Source: Paraniabella hibiscisoli
GTDB lineage: Bacteria; Bacteroidota; Bacteroidia; Chitinophagales; Chitinophagaceae
Length of the DNA: 64,000 nt
NCBI RefSeq assembly: GCF_022512515.1
Contig: NZ_JAKWBK010000003.1
Location: forward strand, 558,001-622,000
Direction of reading: 5' to 3'
Shown: piece by piece, positions 10,334 to 19,415 of the stretch
How the letters are laid out: the number at the start of each line of letters is the position of its first letter
Numbering within the stretch: the first letter of the stretch is position 1
Made by a program: the position numbers and the translations under genes
The notes under the pieces: generated by a model
Told to the model about the DNA's origin: nothing
What the model saw: only the letters and a program-made list of their open reading frames with translations
Databases searched by the model: none

Positions 10334-11062
10334 AGAGATTAATTTTTAAATGTGCAATATAAACGTCTCCCTCAATAAATTTCTCCAGCTTAAAATGATT
10401 CTTGTAGATGATGCGCAGGCGGTTCTCCAGGGTAGTCACGCCTATTCCGCTCTTCTCCTTTTCGATCGGTTTTTTAGAAGAGATCTTATTAGAAACCGTC
10501 AGGTAAAAATGATCATCCCTGAATTCGAAAATGATGGAAATAAAAGCATCGGAACTTTGCAGGTCGGCATGCTTAAATGCATTTTCTATCAGGTCGATAG
10601 AAATTAACGGGGCCAGCATTCTTTGTTTATACAAGGGTTCTGACTCGTTAATCTTTGTTTTAACATTCAACTCAAATAGCGGACTAACTTTTATCTTATT
10701 AATTTCGATAAGGCTTAAAGCGAATTCTATTTCTTCTTTGGGTGTTACCAGTTTTTTCTGCTCTCATATAAAATATAATCCAGCACATTACCCAGCTTAT
10801 CAAGAGCAAAGTAAGTTTGATACGCGTGTGACTGTATGGAGTTCAGAATATTCTTAAATAAATGAGGATTCAGCCTTGATTCTAAGGTTTCGAGTTGTAA
10901 AGAATTTACCTGGTTTTCCACCTGTTGAAAGCGCGCTTCCATATCTTTCTTTTGTTTGTCGGACCGCGAAAGCTTTACCAGCAGATAGGTAATTATACCA
11001 ACAAGTATTGCAACAATTACTGCTGCTAACCAAACGATATAAGGTGATTGACTATTAAACAT
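10299..11062 (-). CDS. LytS/YehU-type sensor histidine kinase; frameshifted
   Basis: A short membrane sensor kinase of about 255 residues. It has one membrane helix near residues 10-35, a coiled-coil linker, and the His_kinase (PF06580-type) phospho-acceptor segment LESRLNPHLFKNILNSI. After the break comes an HATPase segment with SIDLIENAFKHAD (N box) and KSGIGVTTLENRL (G box). The frame is lost near 10755, where one A is missing from an A-run after YESR. I take the ATG at 11060-11062; a TTG 24 bases upstream is also possible. No extracytoplasmic sensor domain is present, so sensing is through the membrane segment or a partner. Confidence 0.87.
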
Positions 11063-11215
11063 TGAATTGGAGAACGCGATAGCCAAAGGTATTTGTTTTG
11101 GCGCTAAGTCCGCCTAAAGCGAAAATAATTCGTATCAGAAAATGCAGACAATTGCCGGTAAACCAACAATTATGTTCTTACTTAGCAGGTATTAACCGCT
11201 CAACTTATATTTATT

Positions 11216-12436
11216 ATGACCCATAAAAATATTAATGGATTGGCTACCGCTGCTATTCACGCATGCAGTGCAGTAATGCCGGAGCATGCTCACGCGATGC
11301 CCATCTTTGCAACTTCTTCTTTTACATTCGACAATGCAGCTCAGGGCATGGCGCGTTTCTCTGGCGAAGAAAAGGGATATACTTATTCGAGATTTGGGAA
11401 TCCCACAACAGATGCAGCCGCGAAACTGATTGCAGACCTGGAAGCCTTTGGTATAACCGACGAAAAAGGGAACACCATTGAAGCATGGGGCCTATTGACA
11501 GCTTCCGGACAGGCAGCAATGGCTACCATGATCATGTCCCATATATCAGCTGGTGACACTATCCTATCGGGCCCTTCTTTATACGGAGGTACGCACGAAT
11601 TCTTTCATAGTATTTTACCCCGGTTTGGAGTTGGTTATATTGCTCTGGATTTGAATGATACTGTATTATTGGAAGCTACTTTACAGCAAAAAGCTTCCAT
11701 TAAAATCATTCACCTGGAATCGCCGGCCAATCCCGGTATGCAATGCATCGATATTGCAGCGGTGAGCCGGTTGGCGAAGAAGTTTGATGTACTGGTGACG
11801 GTAGACAATACTTTCGCAACGCCTTATCTCCAACAGCCTTTTAAATTGGGCACCGATCTTATTTTCCATTCTACCACAAAATTTCTAAACGGCCATGGAA
11901 ATGCTATTGGCGGTGTGATTATAGGTAAAGATCAGCAAAGCCTGCAAAAAGTATATCACACCTATAAGCTACTGGGCGTAAATGCTAATCCATTTGATGC
12001 TTTTTTGCTACTACAAGGCATAAAAACCCTGGCTACACGTATGGACAGGCATTGCAGCAATGCTGCAGTGGCAGCCCGGTTCCTTCAGCAACATCCTGCT
12101 GTTTCAAAAGTAAATTATAACGGACTGGAAACACATCCGGATTATGAACTATCCAAATCTCAAATGCGGCACGCGGGAGCGGTTCTTAGTTTTGAATTAA
12201 AGGATGGATTTGAAGGAGCGATACGATTTATCGATAAGCTGAATATTTTTGTGAGGGCAGTATCACTGGGCACTACCGATAGGCTGGTGTCTCATCCGGC
12301 ATCCATGTCCCACGCAGGAGTAGCCAGGGAACAGAGGCTAAAAGCAGGCATTACTGACGGGCTCATCAGAATGAGTGTAGGACTAGAAGATATAACCGAC
12401 CTTATTGCAGACCTGGAACAAGCGCTTTCAACCTAA
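11216..12436 (+). CDS. Cys/Met metabolism PLP-dependent enzyme (methionine gamma-lyase / cystathionine gamma-synthase family)
   Basis: A 406-residue fold-type I PLP enzyme of sulfur amino-acid metabolism. It has SFTFDNAAQG and YTYSRFGNPT near residues 35-62, TASGQAAMAT (PLP phosphate contact), SLYGGTHEFF, the Asp of VDNTFATPYLQQP, and the Schiff-base lysine in FHSTTKFLNGHG near residue 221. The length is normal and the frame is intact. It starts at ATG 11216 with no operon partner. Gamma-lyase, gamma-synthase and O-acyl-homoserine sulfhydrylase activities cannot be separated from the motifs seen; the overall pattern is nearest to methionine gamma-lyase. Confidence 0.88.
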   Translation: MTHKNINGLATAAIHACSAVMPEHAHAMPIFATSSFTFDNAAQGMARFSGEEKGYTYSRFGNPTTDAAAKLIADLEAFGITDEKGNTIEAWGLLTASGQAAMATMIMSHISAGDTILSGPSLYGGTHEFFHSILPRFGVGYIALDLNDTVLLEATLQQKASIKIIHLESPANPGMQCIDIAAVSRLAKKFDVLVTVDNTFATPYLQQPFKLGTDLIFHSTTKFLNGHGNAIGGVIIGKDQQSLQKVYHTYKLLGVNANPFDAFLLLQGIKTLATRMDRHCSNAAVAARFLQQHPAVSKVNYNGLETHPDYELSKSQMRHAGAVLSFELKDGFEGAIRFIDKLNIFVRAVSLGTTDRLVSHPASMSHAGVAREQRLKAGITDGLIRMSVGLEDITDLIADLEQALST

Positions 12437-12447
12437 AGCCCGTTATA

Positions 12448-12473
12448 ATCCTTGTTGCCTCAATAACAAGGAT
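12448..12473. terminator. Hairpin between converging genes
   Basis: A 9-base perfect inverted repeat (ATCCTTGTT and AACAAGGAT) with an 8-base loop lies just after the PLP enzyme gene and before the 3' end of the small RHH gene on the other strand. There is no clear T-run, so its role as a terminator is inferred from its position. Confidence 0.4.
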
Positions 12474-12484
12474 CACAAAATCGG

Positions 12485-12685
12485 TCAATTCTTTTCCTTT
12501 CCCTTAGGTTTGACTTTATCGCCTGACTTAGCCCCAGGCCTGCCTCTCCCCGATTTCGAAATCGCCTCATGCAGCAGGTATTCTATCTGCCCGTTCACAC
12601 TTCTGAATTCGTCGGCGGCCCATTTTTCGAGTGCCTGAAAAGTGTCGGGATTAATTCTTAATATAAAACTCTTTTTATCGTTCAA
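12485..12685 (-). CDS. Arc/ribbon-helix-helix-type small DNA-binding protein
   Basis: A 66-residue protein starting MNDKKSFILRINPDTFQALEKWAADEFRS, a beta strand followed by two helices as in Arc/MetJ repressors, with SVNGQIEYLLHEAI as the second helix. The C-terminus is a basic Gly/Lys/Arg-rich tail. It lies directly downstream (10 bases) of the SPFH gene on the same strand, a pairing I recall from many Bacteroidota genomes, so the two probably form one unit. No toxin partner is visible. DNA binding is inferred from the fold pattern. Confidence 0.75.
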   Translation of the reverse strand: MNDKKSFILRINPDTFQALEKWAADEFRSVNGQIEYLLHEAISKSGRGRPGAKSGDKVKPKGKEKN

Positions 12686-12695
12686 AACATGTATT

Positions 12696-13560
12696 CTAGT
12701 GATGCAGAGTGCCTGCGTTTAAAATGGGTTGGGCTGCTTTTTCCCCGCACAATACCACCATTAAATTACTCACCATAGCAGCTTTGCGCTCATCATCTAA
12801 CTCAACAATATTTTCTGCAGATAGTTTTTTCAATGCAAGGTCTACCATACCTACAGCACCTTCTACAATTTTTGTACGGGCCGCAACAATAGCCGTCGCC
12901 TGCTGACGTTGCAGCATTGCCCCGGCAATCTCAGAAGCATAGGCCAGGTGACTGATACGTGCTTCCTGTACAATAATGCCGGCCCGTGCCAGCCTGTCGG
13001 TTAATTCCTGCTCCAGTATCTGGTTTACTTTTTCACCACCTTCCCTTAATGTAATACCAGCATACTCATCTTCCAGGTTATCGTAAGGAAAGCTTACCGC
13101 GAGATGCCTTATTGCCGCTTCGCTCTGGGTATTTACATAGTCAACATAGCTTGCCACATCATAGGCCGCTTTATAGGTATCACCAACCTGCCATACCACC
13201 ACGGCGCCGATCTCAATCGGGTTTCCCATCTTGTCATTTACCTTTAAAGTTTGTCCCTGCATATTCTGAGAACGTAAACTTAATTTATGCGTGCCATACA
13301 AAGGATTAATAAAGAATAAGCCATTTTCTTTAACAGATCCTACATACTTGCCAAAAAAAGTAAGCACTCTTGAGTGGTTAGGCTGAATGATCATCAACCC
13401 TTTTATAAAAAAACGAATAGCAAAAAACATAGTACGCCCAACACTACACCGGCAACAGTACGCTCAGATTGAAAAAGATAAAGAAAACACCCAACCCTAA
13501 AATAGCAAAGGATATGATCAGCGCCAAAAATCCTGACATTGGTTTTACGATTCTTTCCAT
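12696..13560 (-). CDS. SPFH/prohibitin-domain membrane protein; frame broken near the N-terminus
   Basis: A membrane-anchored SPFH (band 7) protein of about 288 residues, the family that forms ring- or cage-like scaffolds in membranes. The N-terminus from ATG 13558-13560 reads MERIVKPMSGFLALIIS and holds two hydrophobic helices. The SPFH domain follows: IIQPNHSRVLTFFGKYVGSVKENGLFFINPL, VVVWQVGDTYKAAYDV, then helices rich in Ala/Glu (LARAGIIVQEARISHLAYASEIAGAML). The frame changes near 13465-13480 and near 13405-13415. The larger conserved part downstream (13430 to 12696) is intact. It is followed by the RHH gene. Confidence 0.88.
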
Positions 13561-13794
13561 ATAAATTATTTGATATTAAAATGATATCATAAAGATATAT
13601 AAAAACATAAATGCTCCCTAATTAATTTCAGCATATCCCAAAAAGGTTGAATAAGCGGCTGTCTATTATCTGAATTATTTTTTACAGGTGGATATCAACA
13701 GGTTAAACCCAGCTTATACCGGTTTAGTAAGGCGTCTCTGGTTTTCGGTACGACTTTGGTTAACCTATACTACATAGGCCTCTAAAAACCCCCT

Positions 13795-14187
13795 ATGATT
13801 ACAGAAATAAAAAACATATCAGATACCATTGTAGCATTTAAAGCAAGCGGCACTATTAGCGGGCATGACTTTGAAACAAGCCTTGTACCGGCAATACAAC
13901 AATACAAAAGACAGCACAAGGAACTTAACTACATGCTGGTACTGGAGCACGATCTTAGCAGCTTCTCTATCAACTGGTGGATCAAAAGCTTATGGCTGGC
14001 TATCAGAGACTGGAGCAGCTGGCAACGTTGCGCTATTATCAGTGACCTGGATGGATTGAAAAACTTCACCAATGAAACCTGCAAAGACATACCGGGAGAA
14101 CTACGCATATACCCTCACGAGCAAATAGATGACGCCATAAGATGGCTACAGGACGACGCCTCTCAGGAGAATGATTCAACCACATAG
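13795..14187 (+). CDS. STAS/SEC14-like (SpoIIAA-like, PF11964-type) domain protein
   Basis: A 130-residue cytoplasmic protein matching the SpoIIAA-like family: ISDTIVAFKASGTISGHDFETSLVPAI at the N-terminus, a central LNYMLVLEHDLSSFSINWWIKSLWLA, RCAIISDLDGLKNF, and the C-terminal FPHEQxDDAIRWL-type ending (here YPHEQIDDAIRWL). The family is widespread but its function is poorly known; lipid or protein binding has been suggested. It is a single gene with a strong hairpin 10 bases after its stop. Confidence 0.8.
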   Translation: MITEIKNISDTIVAFKASGTISGHDFETSLVPAIQQYKRQHKELNYMLVLEHDLSSFSINWWIKSLWLAIRDWSSWQRCAIISDLDGLKNFTNETCKDIPGELRIYPHEQIDDAIRWLQDDASQENDSTT

Positions 14188-14194
14188 ATCTATA

Positions 14195-14225
14195 AAAAGC
14201 CCGGCGGATCGCCGGACTTTATTTA
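14195..14225 (+). terminator. Intrinsic terminator after the SpoIIAA-like gene
   Basis: The stem CCGGCG / CGCCGG encloses the loop GAT. An A-run precedes the stem and ACTTTATTT follows it, so it fits rho-independent termination of the gene ending at 14187 and could work in both directions. The next 300 bases (to 14532) hold no gene that I can support; they are AT-rich and probably contain the promoter of the next gene. Confidence 0.7.
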
Positions 14226-14532
14226 AAAGGTTAACATGATCGGTTTTTTATAGATCAACTTTTTATATTCATTCCGAAATTTCCTAACCCGCTATTTTTC
14301 AAAACAGGTCACCCTATTTTTGAAATCATCAACCACGATCGCTCATCATTCCTGCAATAGCTATAATTACCAAAGCCATGCCAAAGCAGTAATAACTGTG
14401 TTAACCAATAATTATTCAGCTTAAGATACTCAGGAATTAACAATGCTATAATTAATACTTTTTCCCGTCTTTTATTTAACTTAGATAGCGCATATAAACT
14501 TATAATTTTTTTTGCCAACTCAATTGCTTACC

Positions 14533-14946
14533 ATGACACGAATAAAAATTTTAAAAGGATTAGCACTTACATCATCTACTTTACTCGTTATTGTATTTTT
14601 GTGTTATAGGGCAGGCCTTTTTCCAGATATCGTAAACCCCGACAGTTCTTTACAAACCAGTCCCAACGGAAGCAGCATTCAATCAAATAGCATCAGGAGC
14701 CAGGCAAAGCACAGGGACAGTGTACCTGACAGACGAATGCTCTCATCCTCCAAATCTATGATCCTGGCCGAACCTAAAAAAACGCCTCCTATTGATCTAT
14801 GGAAACAAAAATTAAAACCTAAAGTGTTGCTTACAGAACAACAAATCATGAGCAGTTCAAAATCCGGCATCATTGTTAAGCCCAAAACAGAGGAATACAA
14901 CTACAAAAGTTATAAGAAGAATACAGACACCCTTATTCATAAATAA
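14533..14946 (+). CDS. Membrane-anchored protein with two SSSKS-x-I repeats, function unknown
   Basis: A 137-residue protein. The ATG at 14533 gives an N-terminal basic patch followed by a hydrophobic segment (GLALTSSTLLVIVFLCYRAG), so it is exported or anchored. The rest is low-complexity and polar, with two copies of a short motif, LSSSKSMILAEPKK near residue 71 and MSSSKSGIIVKPKT near residue 105, about 34 residues apart. It ends 6 bases before the fatty acid hydroxylase gene and is probably co-transcribed with it. I do not recognise a family or function. Confidence 0.65.
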   Translation: MTRIKILKGLALTSSTLLVIVFLCYRAGLFPDIVNPDSSLQTSPNGSSIQSNSIRSQAKHRDSVPDRRMLSSSKSMILAEPKKTPPIDLWKQKLKPKVLLTEQQIMSSSKSGIIVKPKTEEYNYKSYKKNTDTLIHK

Positions 14947-14952
14947 AAGACA

Positions 14953-15785
14953 ATGGATTTTTTAAACCTCATCTTTGGCACTGCGGTAAGCCTGCTATTT
15001 CTTTGCCTGGTATTTATTCCACTGGAAAAAGCCTTTCCAGCCAGGCAAGGTCAAAAAACATTCAGGAAGGGCTGGCTAACAGACTTATGCTATTTTTAGG
15101 GCAGTATCTTTTATGGAGCGGCGTGGTGCTATGGGTGCTTCAATATTTTAGTTTCTGGCTTGACGGAGTTATTCCTCACACTTTCAGAGAAACGATCCGG
15201 CAACAACCAATATGGCTACAGGCTGTTGAGGTTTTATTTTTGAGCGACCTGCTTATTTACTGGGGTCACCGGCTTCAGCATAAAGTAGACTTTCTCTGGC
15301 GGTTTCATAAAGTACATCATAGCGCCGAAGAGCTCGACTGGCTGGCAGCACACAGAGAGCACCCCATTGACAGTATTTACACCATCGGCCTGATCAACCT
15401 GCCCGCTTTTATTTTTGGGTTTGAGCTGGAAGCTTTGGCGCTTATTGTGGCATTCAGAGGCATCTGGGCTATTTACATACACTCCAACGTAAGACTCCCT
15501 ATCGGAAAATTAAAGATGCTGATAGGCGCTCCCGAATTGCACCATTGGCATCACGACAAAGAAAGAGACCGGGGTAATTATGCTAATATTTCACCTTTGA
15601 TGGACCTGTTATTTGGCACTTATGTTTGCCCTCCGCATGAACCTGACAGTTTCGGGCTCAAAGAGCAATTTCCGGGAAGCTATGCGGGTCAACTCCTTCA
15701 GCCACTGGCTCCAGGGAAAATATCAAAAAAAGCAACCAATACCAACCAAAGTGACATAGCGTGCACATCATCCAAGTTAAGCTAA
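14953..15785 (+). CDS. Sterol desaturase / fatty acid hydroxylase family protein; frameshifted near the N-terminus
   Basis: An integral membrane di-iron oxygenase of about 277 residues. The start is ATG 14953 (MDFLNLIFGTAVSLLFLCLVFIPLE). The histidine clusters of the family are all present: HRLQH, FHKVHHSAEELDWLAAHREHP, and LHHWHHDKERDRGNYAN. One base is missing in a T-run near 15093-15098 and the rest of the protein runs in the next frame. Substrates in this family include fatty acids, sterols, carotenoids and alkylglycerols; none can be chosen here. It follows the SSSKS-repeat gene by 6 bases. Confidence 0.85.
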
Positions 15786-15852
15786 CCGTCGCCTGTTTAG
15801 GGTATAGATTGTAATTTTTAATGCAATTAACTTAGCATTAAAATCTAAACCA

Positions 15853-16356
15853 ATGGCATTAAATGCATACCTGAAAATTACCGGAAGCAAACAAGGTAAT
15901 ATTAAGGGCAGTACTATTCAAAAAGGAAAAGAAGGATTGATTGAGGTGATTGCCTTTGACCATGAGATACTATCGCCGCGTGATGCAGCCACCGGGCAGG
16001 CTACCGGCAGGCGTCAACACAAACCACTGGTTATTACCAAAGAGCTCGACAAAAGCACTACAGCATTGTTACAAGCCCTCATTCAAAATGAAGCGTTAAC
16101 CTCTTTTGAATTAAAATTTTTCGCGCCCAATAAAATGGGAACAGCAGGGGGACAAGGCGCACAGGTCAATCATTTTACGATCAGACTAAAAAACGCCTCG
16201 ATTGTCGGCATCAGAACCATTATGCCTAATAACAAAAACCCTGAGCTAAGCAAGTACGCCGAGTATGAGGAATGCTCTTTCGTTTACGAAGAGATAGAAT
16301 GGTTTTGGACAGACGGAGGTTTAACCGCCAATGATGCTCTCAAATTAAACCGTTAG
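15853..16356 (+). CDS. hcp: Hcp/EvpC-type T6SS tube protein located outside the T6SS locus
   Basis: A 167-residue Hcp-family protein (secreted hexameric tube of T6SS). It reads LKITGSKQGNIKGSTIQKGKEGLIEVIAFDH, then SPRDAATGQATGRRQHKPLVITKELDKSTTALLQAL, then FTIRLKNASIVGIRTIMPNNKNP and EECSFVYEEIEWFW. This is the EvpC-like branch also found in proteobacterial T6SS, unlike the TssD in the T6SSiii block at 39.6-40.1 kb. It stands alone with a 67-base AT-rich upstream region, 19 kb from the secretion locus. It could be an extra tube protein or an effector carrier. The frame is intact. Confidence 0.88.
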   Translation: MALNAYLKITGSKQGNIKGSTIQKGKEGLIEVIAFDHEILSPRDAATGQATGRRQHKPLVITKELDKSTTALLQALIQNEALTSFELKFFAPNKMGTAGGQGAQVNHFTIRLKNASIVGIRTIMPNNKNPELSKYAEYEECSFVYEEIEWFWTDGGLTANDALKLNR

Positions 16357-17353
16357 TGAGTGGCAGAGAAATACTCCGCTTCCTCCTTGAGATCCAGGAA
16401 GGCATACTTCTCCATTAATTCTTTTGCCTTTGTATAATGCGTTTTTAAAAATTGTTGATGAGCCTGCGTATTGGGCTGAAAAGCCTTATGCCGCCTGGCA
16501 ATGGCCACCTGTCTCAACTCTTTCATAATGGGCTTTGAGAAATCGTCGATACAAGCTTCTGTGAATTTCTCCAATACAAATTCAGTAGCCTGGTAATTGG
16601 GATGCGCCAGATCTACATCGTAAAAGCGATAATCGCGCAACACATCTATTACCAGCTCATAAGCAGGGAAATAATACACCCCGGGAACTTATCTACCATG
16701 TGATGCACTACCTCAATCAGGCGTGCTTTACTACGATTATTCTCAGTAACACCATCCCGCAAATGCCTTACAGGACTTACTGTAAATAGTATTTTAATTT
16801 TAGGATTGAAGGTTCTGAGCCGGTGATAAGTATTATCCATAGCCGCGATGATCTCCTCGATACCTAAAAGTTTTTTATAAAACCATTGTCCAGGTGCGCG
16901 GTGGCAGTTGGCCACATGCAGATCATAACGCTCCTTCTCCGGATTATTAGAAGACAGGATATAAGAAAACGAAGAGCCTAATGTGATCACTACCCAATCG
17001 CAATCCTTTAAAAAATGATGGGCCTTTTCAACGGACTGATTCATCCCCTCCAATGCCTTTTCTTTATCCATATCGGAAAAGCGGGAATGATGATGCCAGG
17101 AACTCCAAACCTCATTCAAGTAAAATAAGTCCGATTCAGTATACTTCCTGTTCTCTACATAAGAAACCAGGCTATGTCTTACACTGGCAGGCTCAAACAA
17201 TATCCCGTGTGGGTTTTGCAACACATTAAACTTATAATCTGCTAAAGCATTGCCAATATGCTCCGTAAAACAAGACCCTATCAACAATATCTTGTTTCCG
17301 TAAGCAATAGGCTCCGGCAATTTGGGAATATGTATAGGCGACATAAAATCCAT
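16353..17353 (-). CDS. GSCFA domain-containing protein; frameshifted
   Basis: A protein of about 333 residues in the GSCFA family (SGNH/GDSL-like hydrolase fold, common in Bacteroidota). The naming motif is GSCFTEHIGNALADYKF near residue 27. It is followed by NPHGILFEPASV, DWVVITLGSSFSY, FYKKLLGIEEI and FTVSPVRHLRDG, and ends with a helical region that includes HPNYQATEFVLEKF. The frame is lost near 16670-16680. Its 3' end overlaps the 3' end of hcp on the other strand by four bases. The substrate is unknown. Confidence 0.87.
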
Positions 17354-17391
17354 ACCATGTGCAGATTTAAGTAAACAACCGGAACCTGTAA

Positions 17392-18189
17392 TTACGCGCT
17401 TCTCTGTTTCATTACTTCGTACAGTATCATACCGGTAGCTACTGAAACGTTCAGGCTTTCAAAATTATTTTTCATGGGAATGCTAATGCGCTCGTCGCAT
17501 ATTTTGAGCAGTGCCGGGTAAACTCCTTTCTCTTCACTACCCATTACGATAGCGGCAGGAGCCGAAAAATCGCAATCAGCAATGTTTTTTGATGCGGTCA
17601 TTTCGCTGGCGAAAACAGTAACACCATTCAAGTGCAGCTCGTCTACCGCCTTCATCAGGCTGTTAACACGGCACACGGGTATTTTTTCCAATGCACCGGC
17701 AGAAGTAAGAATAGCGTCATCATTGAGTGCGCCTACACCTTTGTCGGGAATAATGATTGCGTTCACTCCACAGCACCAGGCCGTACGCGCGATGCCGCCG
17801 ATATTCCTGATATCCGTTATACCGTCCAAAATCAGGAATAAAGGCGTTTGCCCCTGGTCTACCACAAAAGAAATAATATCCTGTAGGTTCTGGTACTGCA
17901 CTTTTGCAATCTGGGCAATGCAACCACCATGTCCTTCTATATTAAAAGTATTCAGCTTTTGAGCAGGCACATAATTAAGCGGCACAGCCAGTTCGGTGGC
18001 CAACTTTCGAAGTACCGACAACTCAGCACCTACCAACTTAACATCCACATAAATCTTATCTAAAGCTTTGCCATGCTGCAAAGCATCGATAATTGCGGCA
18101 GCGCCTACAATTAACGAACTTTTTTGGGCCTTTGCGGCGACCTGAAATTTTTCACCCGACAAAGAAACTAAAAAGCCACTACAATTCAA
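17392..18189 (-). CDS. rlmB: TrmH/SpoU-family 23S rRNA 2'-O-methyltransferase (RlmB-like)
   Basis: A SPOUT-fold methyltransferase of about 265 residues that methylates ribose 2'-OH, by family rank at G2251 of 23S rRNA. The N-terminal substrate-binding domain reads SLIVGAAAIIDALQHGKALDKIYV ... EGHGGCIAQIA. The three SpoU motifs are LDGITDIRNIGGIARTA, AAIVMGSEEKGVYP and PMKNNFESLNVSVATGMILYE. The start is uncertain: no ATG is well placed, and TTG at 18189 or at 18162 are candidates. The conserved part begins at about KAQKSSLIVG. There is no frame break inside. Confidence 0.87.
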   Translation of the reverse strand: MNCSGFLVSLSGEKFQVAAKAQKSSLIVGAAAIIDALQHGKALDKIYVDVKLVGAELSVLRKLATELAVPLNYVPAQKLNTFNIEGHGGCIAQIAKVQYQNLQDIISFVVDQGQTPLFLILDGITDIRNIGGIARTAWCCGVNAIIIPDKGVGALNDDAILTSAGALEKIPVCRVNSLMKAVDELHLNGVTVFASEMTASKNIADCDFSAPAAIVMGSEEKGVYPALLKICDERISIPMKNNFESLNVSVATGMILYEVMKQRSA

Positions 18190-18235
18190 TGCAGCCTGTG
18201 CATAGATATTTAATCTTTGAGGGGAAATGCCCGCT

Positions 18236-18724
18236 TTATGACATTATAAGCGCTTCCAACCATTGAAATAGCTTTATCACCAGGAATACCATCAGGGCCA
18301 GCACCAGCAGCATAACGACGAGAATGCTGACAATAACAGGCTTCGCGCTTCCTCTGTGCTTACCCTCGGTATAATGCTCAGTCAGCAGTTTGAGGTTACG
18401 CGTATTAGCCTTGTAGGAAAAATCAAAAATCCACCCCAAAACGGGAATAGAACCTACCAAAGCATCTAAACTAGCATTACCCAGCATTTTCATGGCTACC
18501 CGTCCCGAAGCTCCATGCTGTGCCATGGTGATGATCAAAGCAACGGAAATTATATAGCTGCTCACATCGCCCGCCACAGGAATTAGATTTAATACAGGGT
18601 CCAATCCAAATTTAAATCCGCCAACGGAAAATTGCTCATCCATCAAACGGGTTACCCTTTGCACCATTTTAAGGCGGGGATCATTCACCAGTGGCGCTGG
18701 TATGTTTTGCCGGAATTTAGACAT
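18236..18724 (-). CDS. DUF4112 membrane protein
   Basis: A 162-residue protein that matches DUF4112: MDEQFSVGGFKFGLDPVLNLIPVAGDVSSYIIS, a membrane segment, MLGNASLDALVGSIPVLGWIFDFSYKANTRN, and a C-terminal hydrophobic helix (VIVSILVVMLLVLALMVFLVI). The G-DP--L--IP--GD pattern is diagnostic. Function is unknown. It follows the NUDIX gene by three bases and is likely in the same unit, with rlmB just downstream. Confidence 0.83.
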   Translation of the reverse strand: MSKFRQNIPAPLVNDPRLKMVQRVTRLMDEQFSVGGFKFGLDPVLNLIPVAGDVSSYIISVALIITMAQHGASGRVAMKMLGNASLDALVGSIPVLGWIFDFSYKANTRNLKLLTEHYTEGKHRGSAKPVIVSILVVMLLVLALMVFLVIKLFQWLEALIMS

Positions 18725-18727
18725 GAC

Positions 18728-19289
18728 TTAAATCTCATTTAAAAGCAACATCAATTGAACTTTTTGTATCGCCATAATAGAAATGGCATCTGTAATACGC
18801 CCGTCATTAACCATGGCTACCGTTTCGCCAAAAGGCAGCTTCTTTGATCGCAGGTCCTGCTCTGTTTCTTCGGGCATAGCCTGGCCCTCCTTTAACCCCC
18901 TGGCCAAAAATATAATGCCATGCTCATCAGACACCGAATTCGAAAGATGAAAACGCACCAGTTCGGTCCAGCTTTCTGCTATCAATCCAGCCTCTTCTAA
19001 TAATTCTCGTTGCGCAGCCTCCAGGTAGGTCTCCCCCCTCAGGACATCCACCTTCTGGTATTTCCCAGCTATAGGCATCAAGTGCAAACCTGAACTGTCC
19101 CACCAGGTAAGTATTCATATCCGTATCTAAAGCGATAACACCTACTGCTGCATTTTTAAAATGCACTTTACCATAAATTCCCTTTCCACCGCCCGGGTTT
19201 ATTACGTCAAACTCGGTAAGGCTAATCCAGGGGTTACTATAAACGTTTTTGCTCCCGGTTACCTTCCACGGGTTTTCGACCTCACTCAT
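18728..19289 (-). CDS. NUDIX hydrolase (ADP-ribose pyrophosphatase-like); frameshifted inside the NUDIX box
   Basis: A protein of about 187 residues with MSEVENPWKVTGSKNVYSNPWISLTE, a pattern of ADP-ribose pyrophosphatase-type NUDIX enzymes, then VGVIALDTDMNTYLVGQFRFALDAYSWEIPEGG. The NUDIX box is rebuilt as GxxxxGETYLEAAQRELLEEAG once one G is removed from a G6 run near 19034-19040. Downstream come EHGIIFLARGL and PFGETVAMV. The substrate is probably a nucleotide sugar, not decided. It is followed after three bases by the DUF4112 gene. Confidence 0.85.
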
Positions 19290-19415
19290 ATTTGGTTCAA
19301 TGTTTGTGTAATGACAATAGTTATTGATAATACAAGAATTATAACAACAGTAAAAGTAAACTTTTATCTATTTTTATCCGTTTAAACCTCTTTAATTAAA
19401 ATTTAAAAAAGCATT

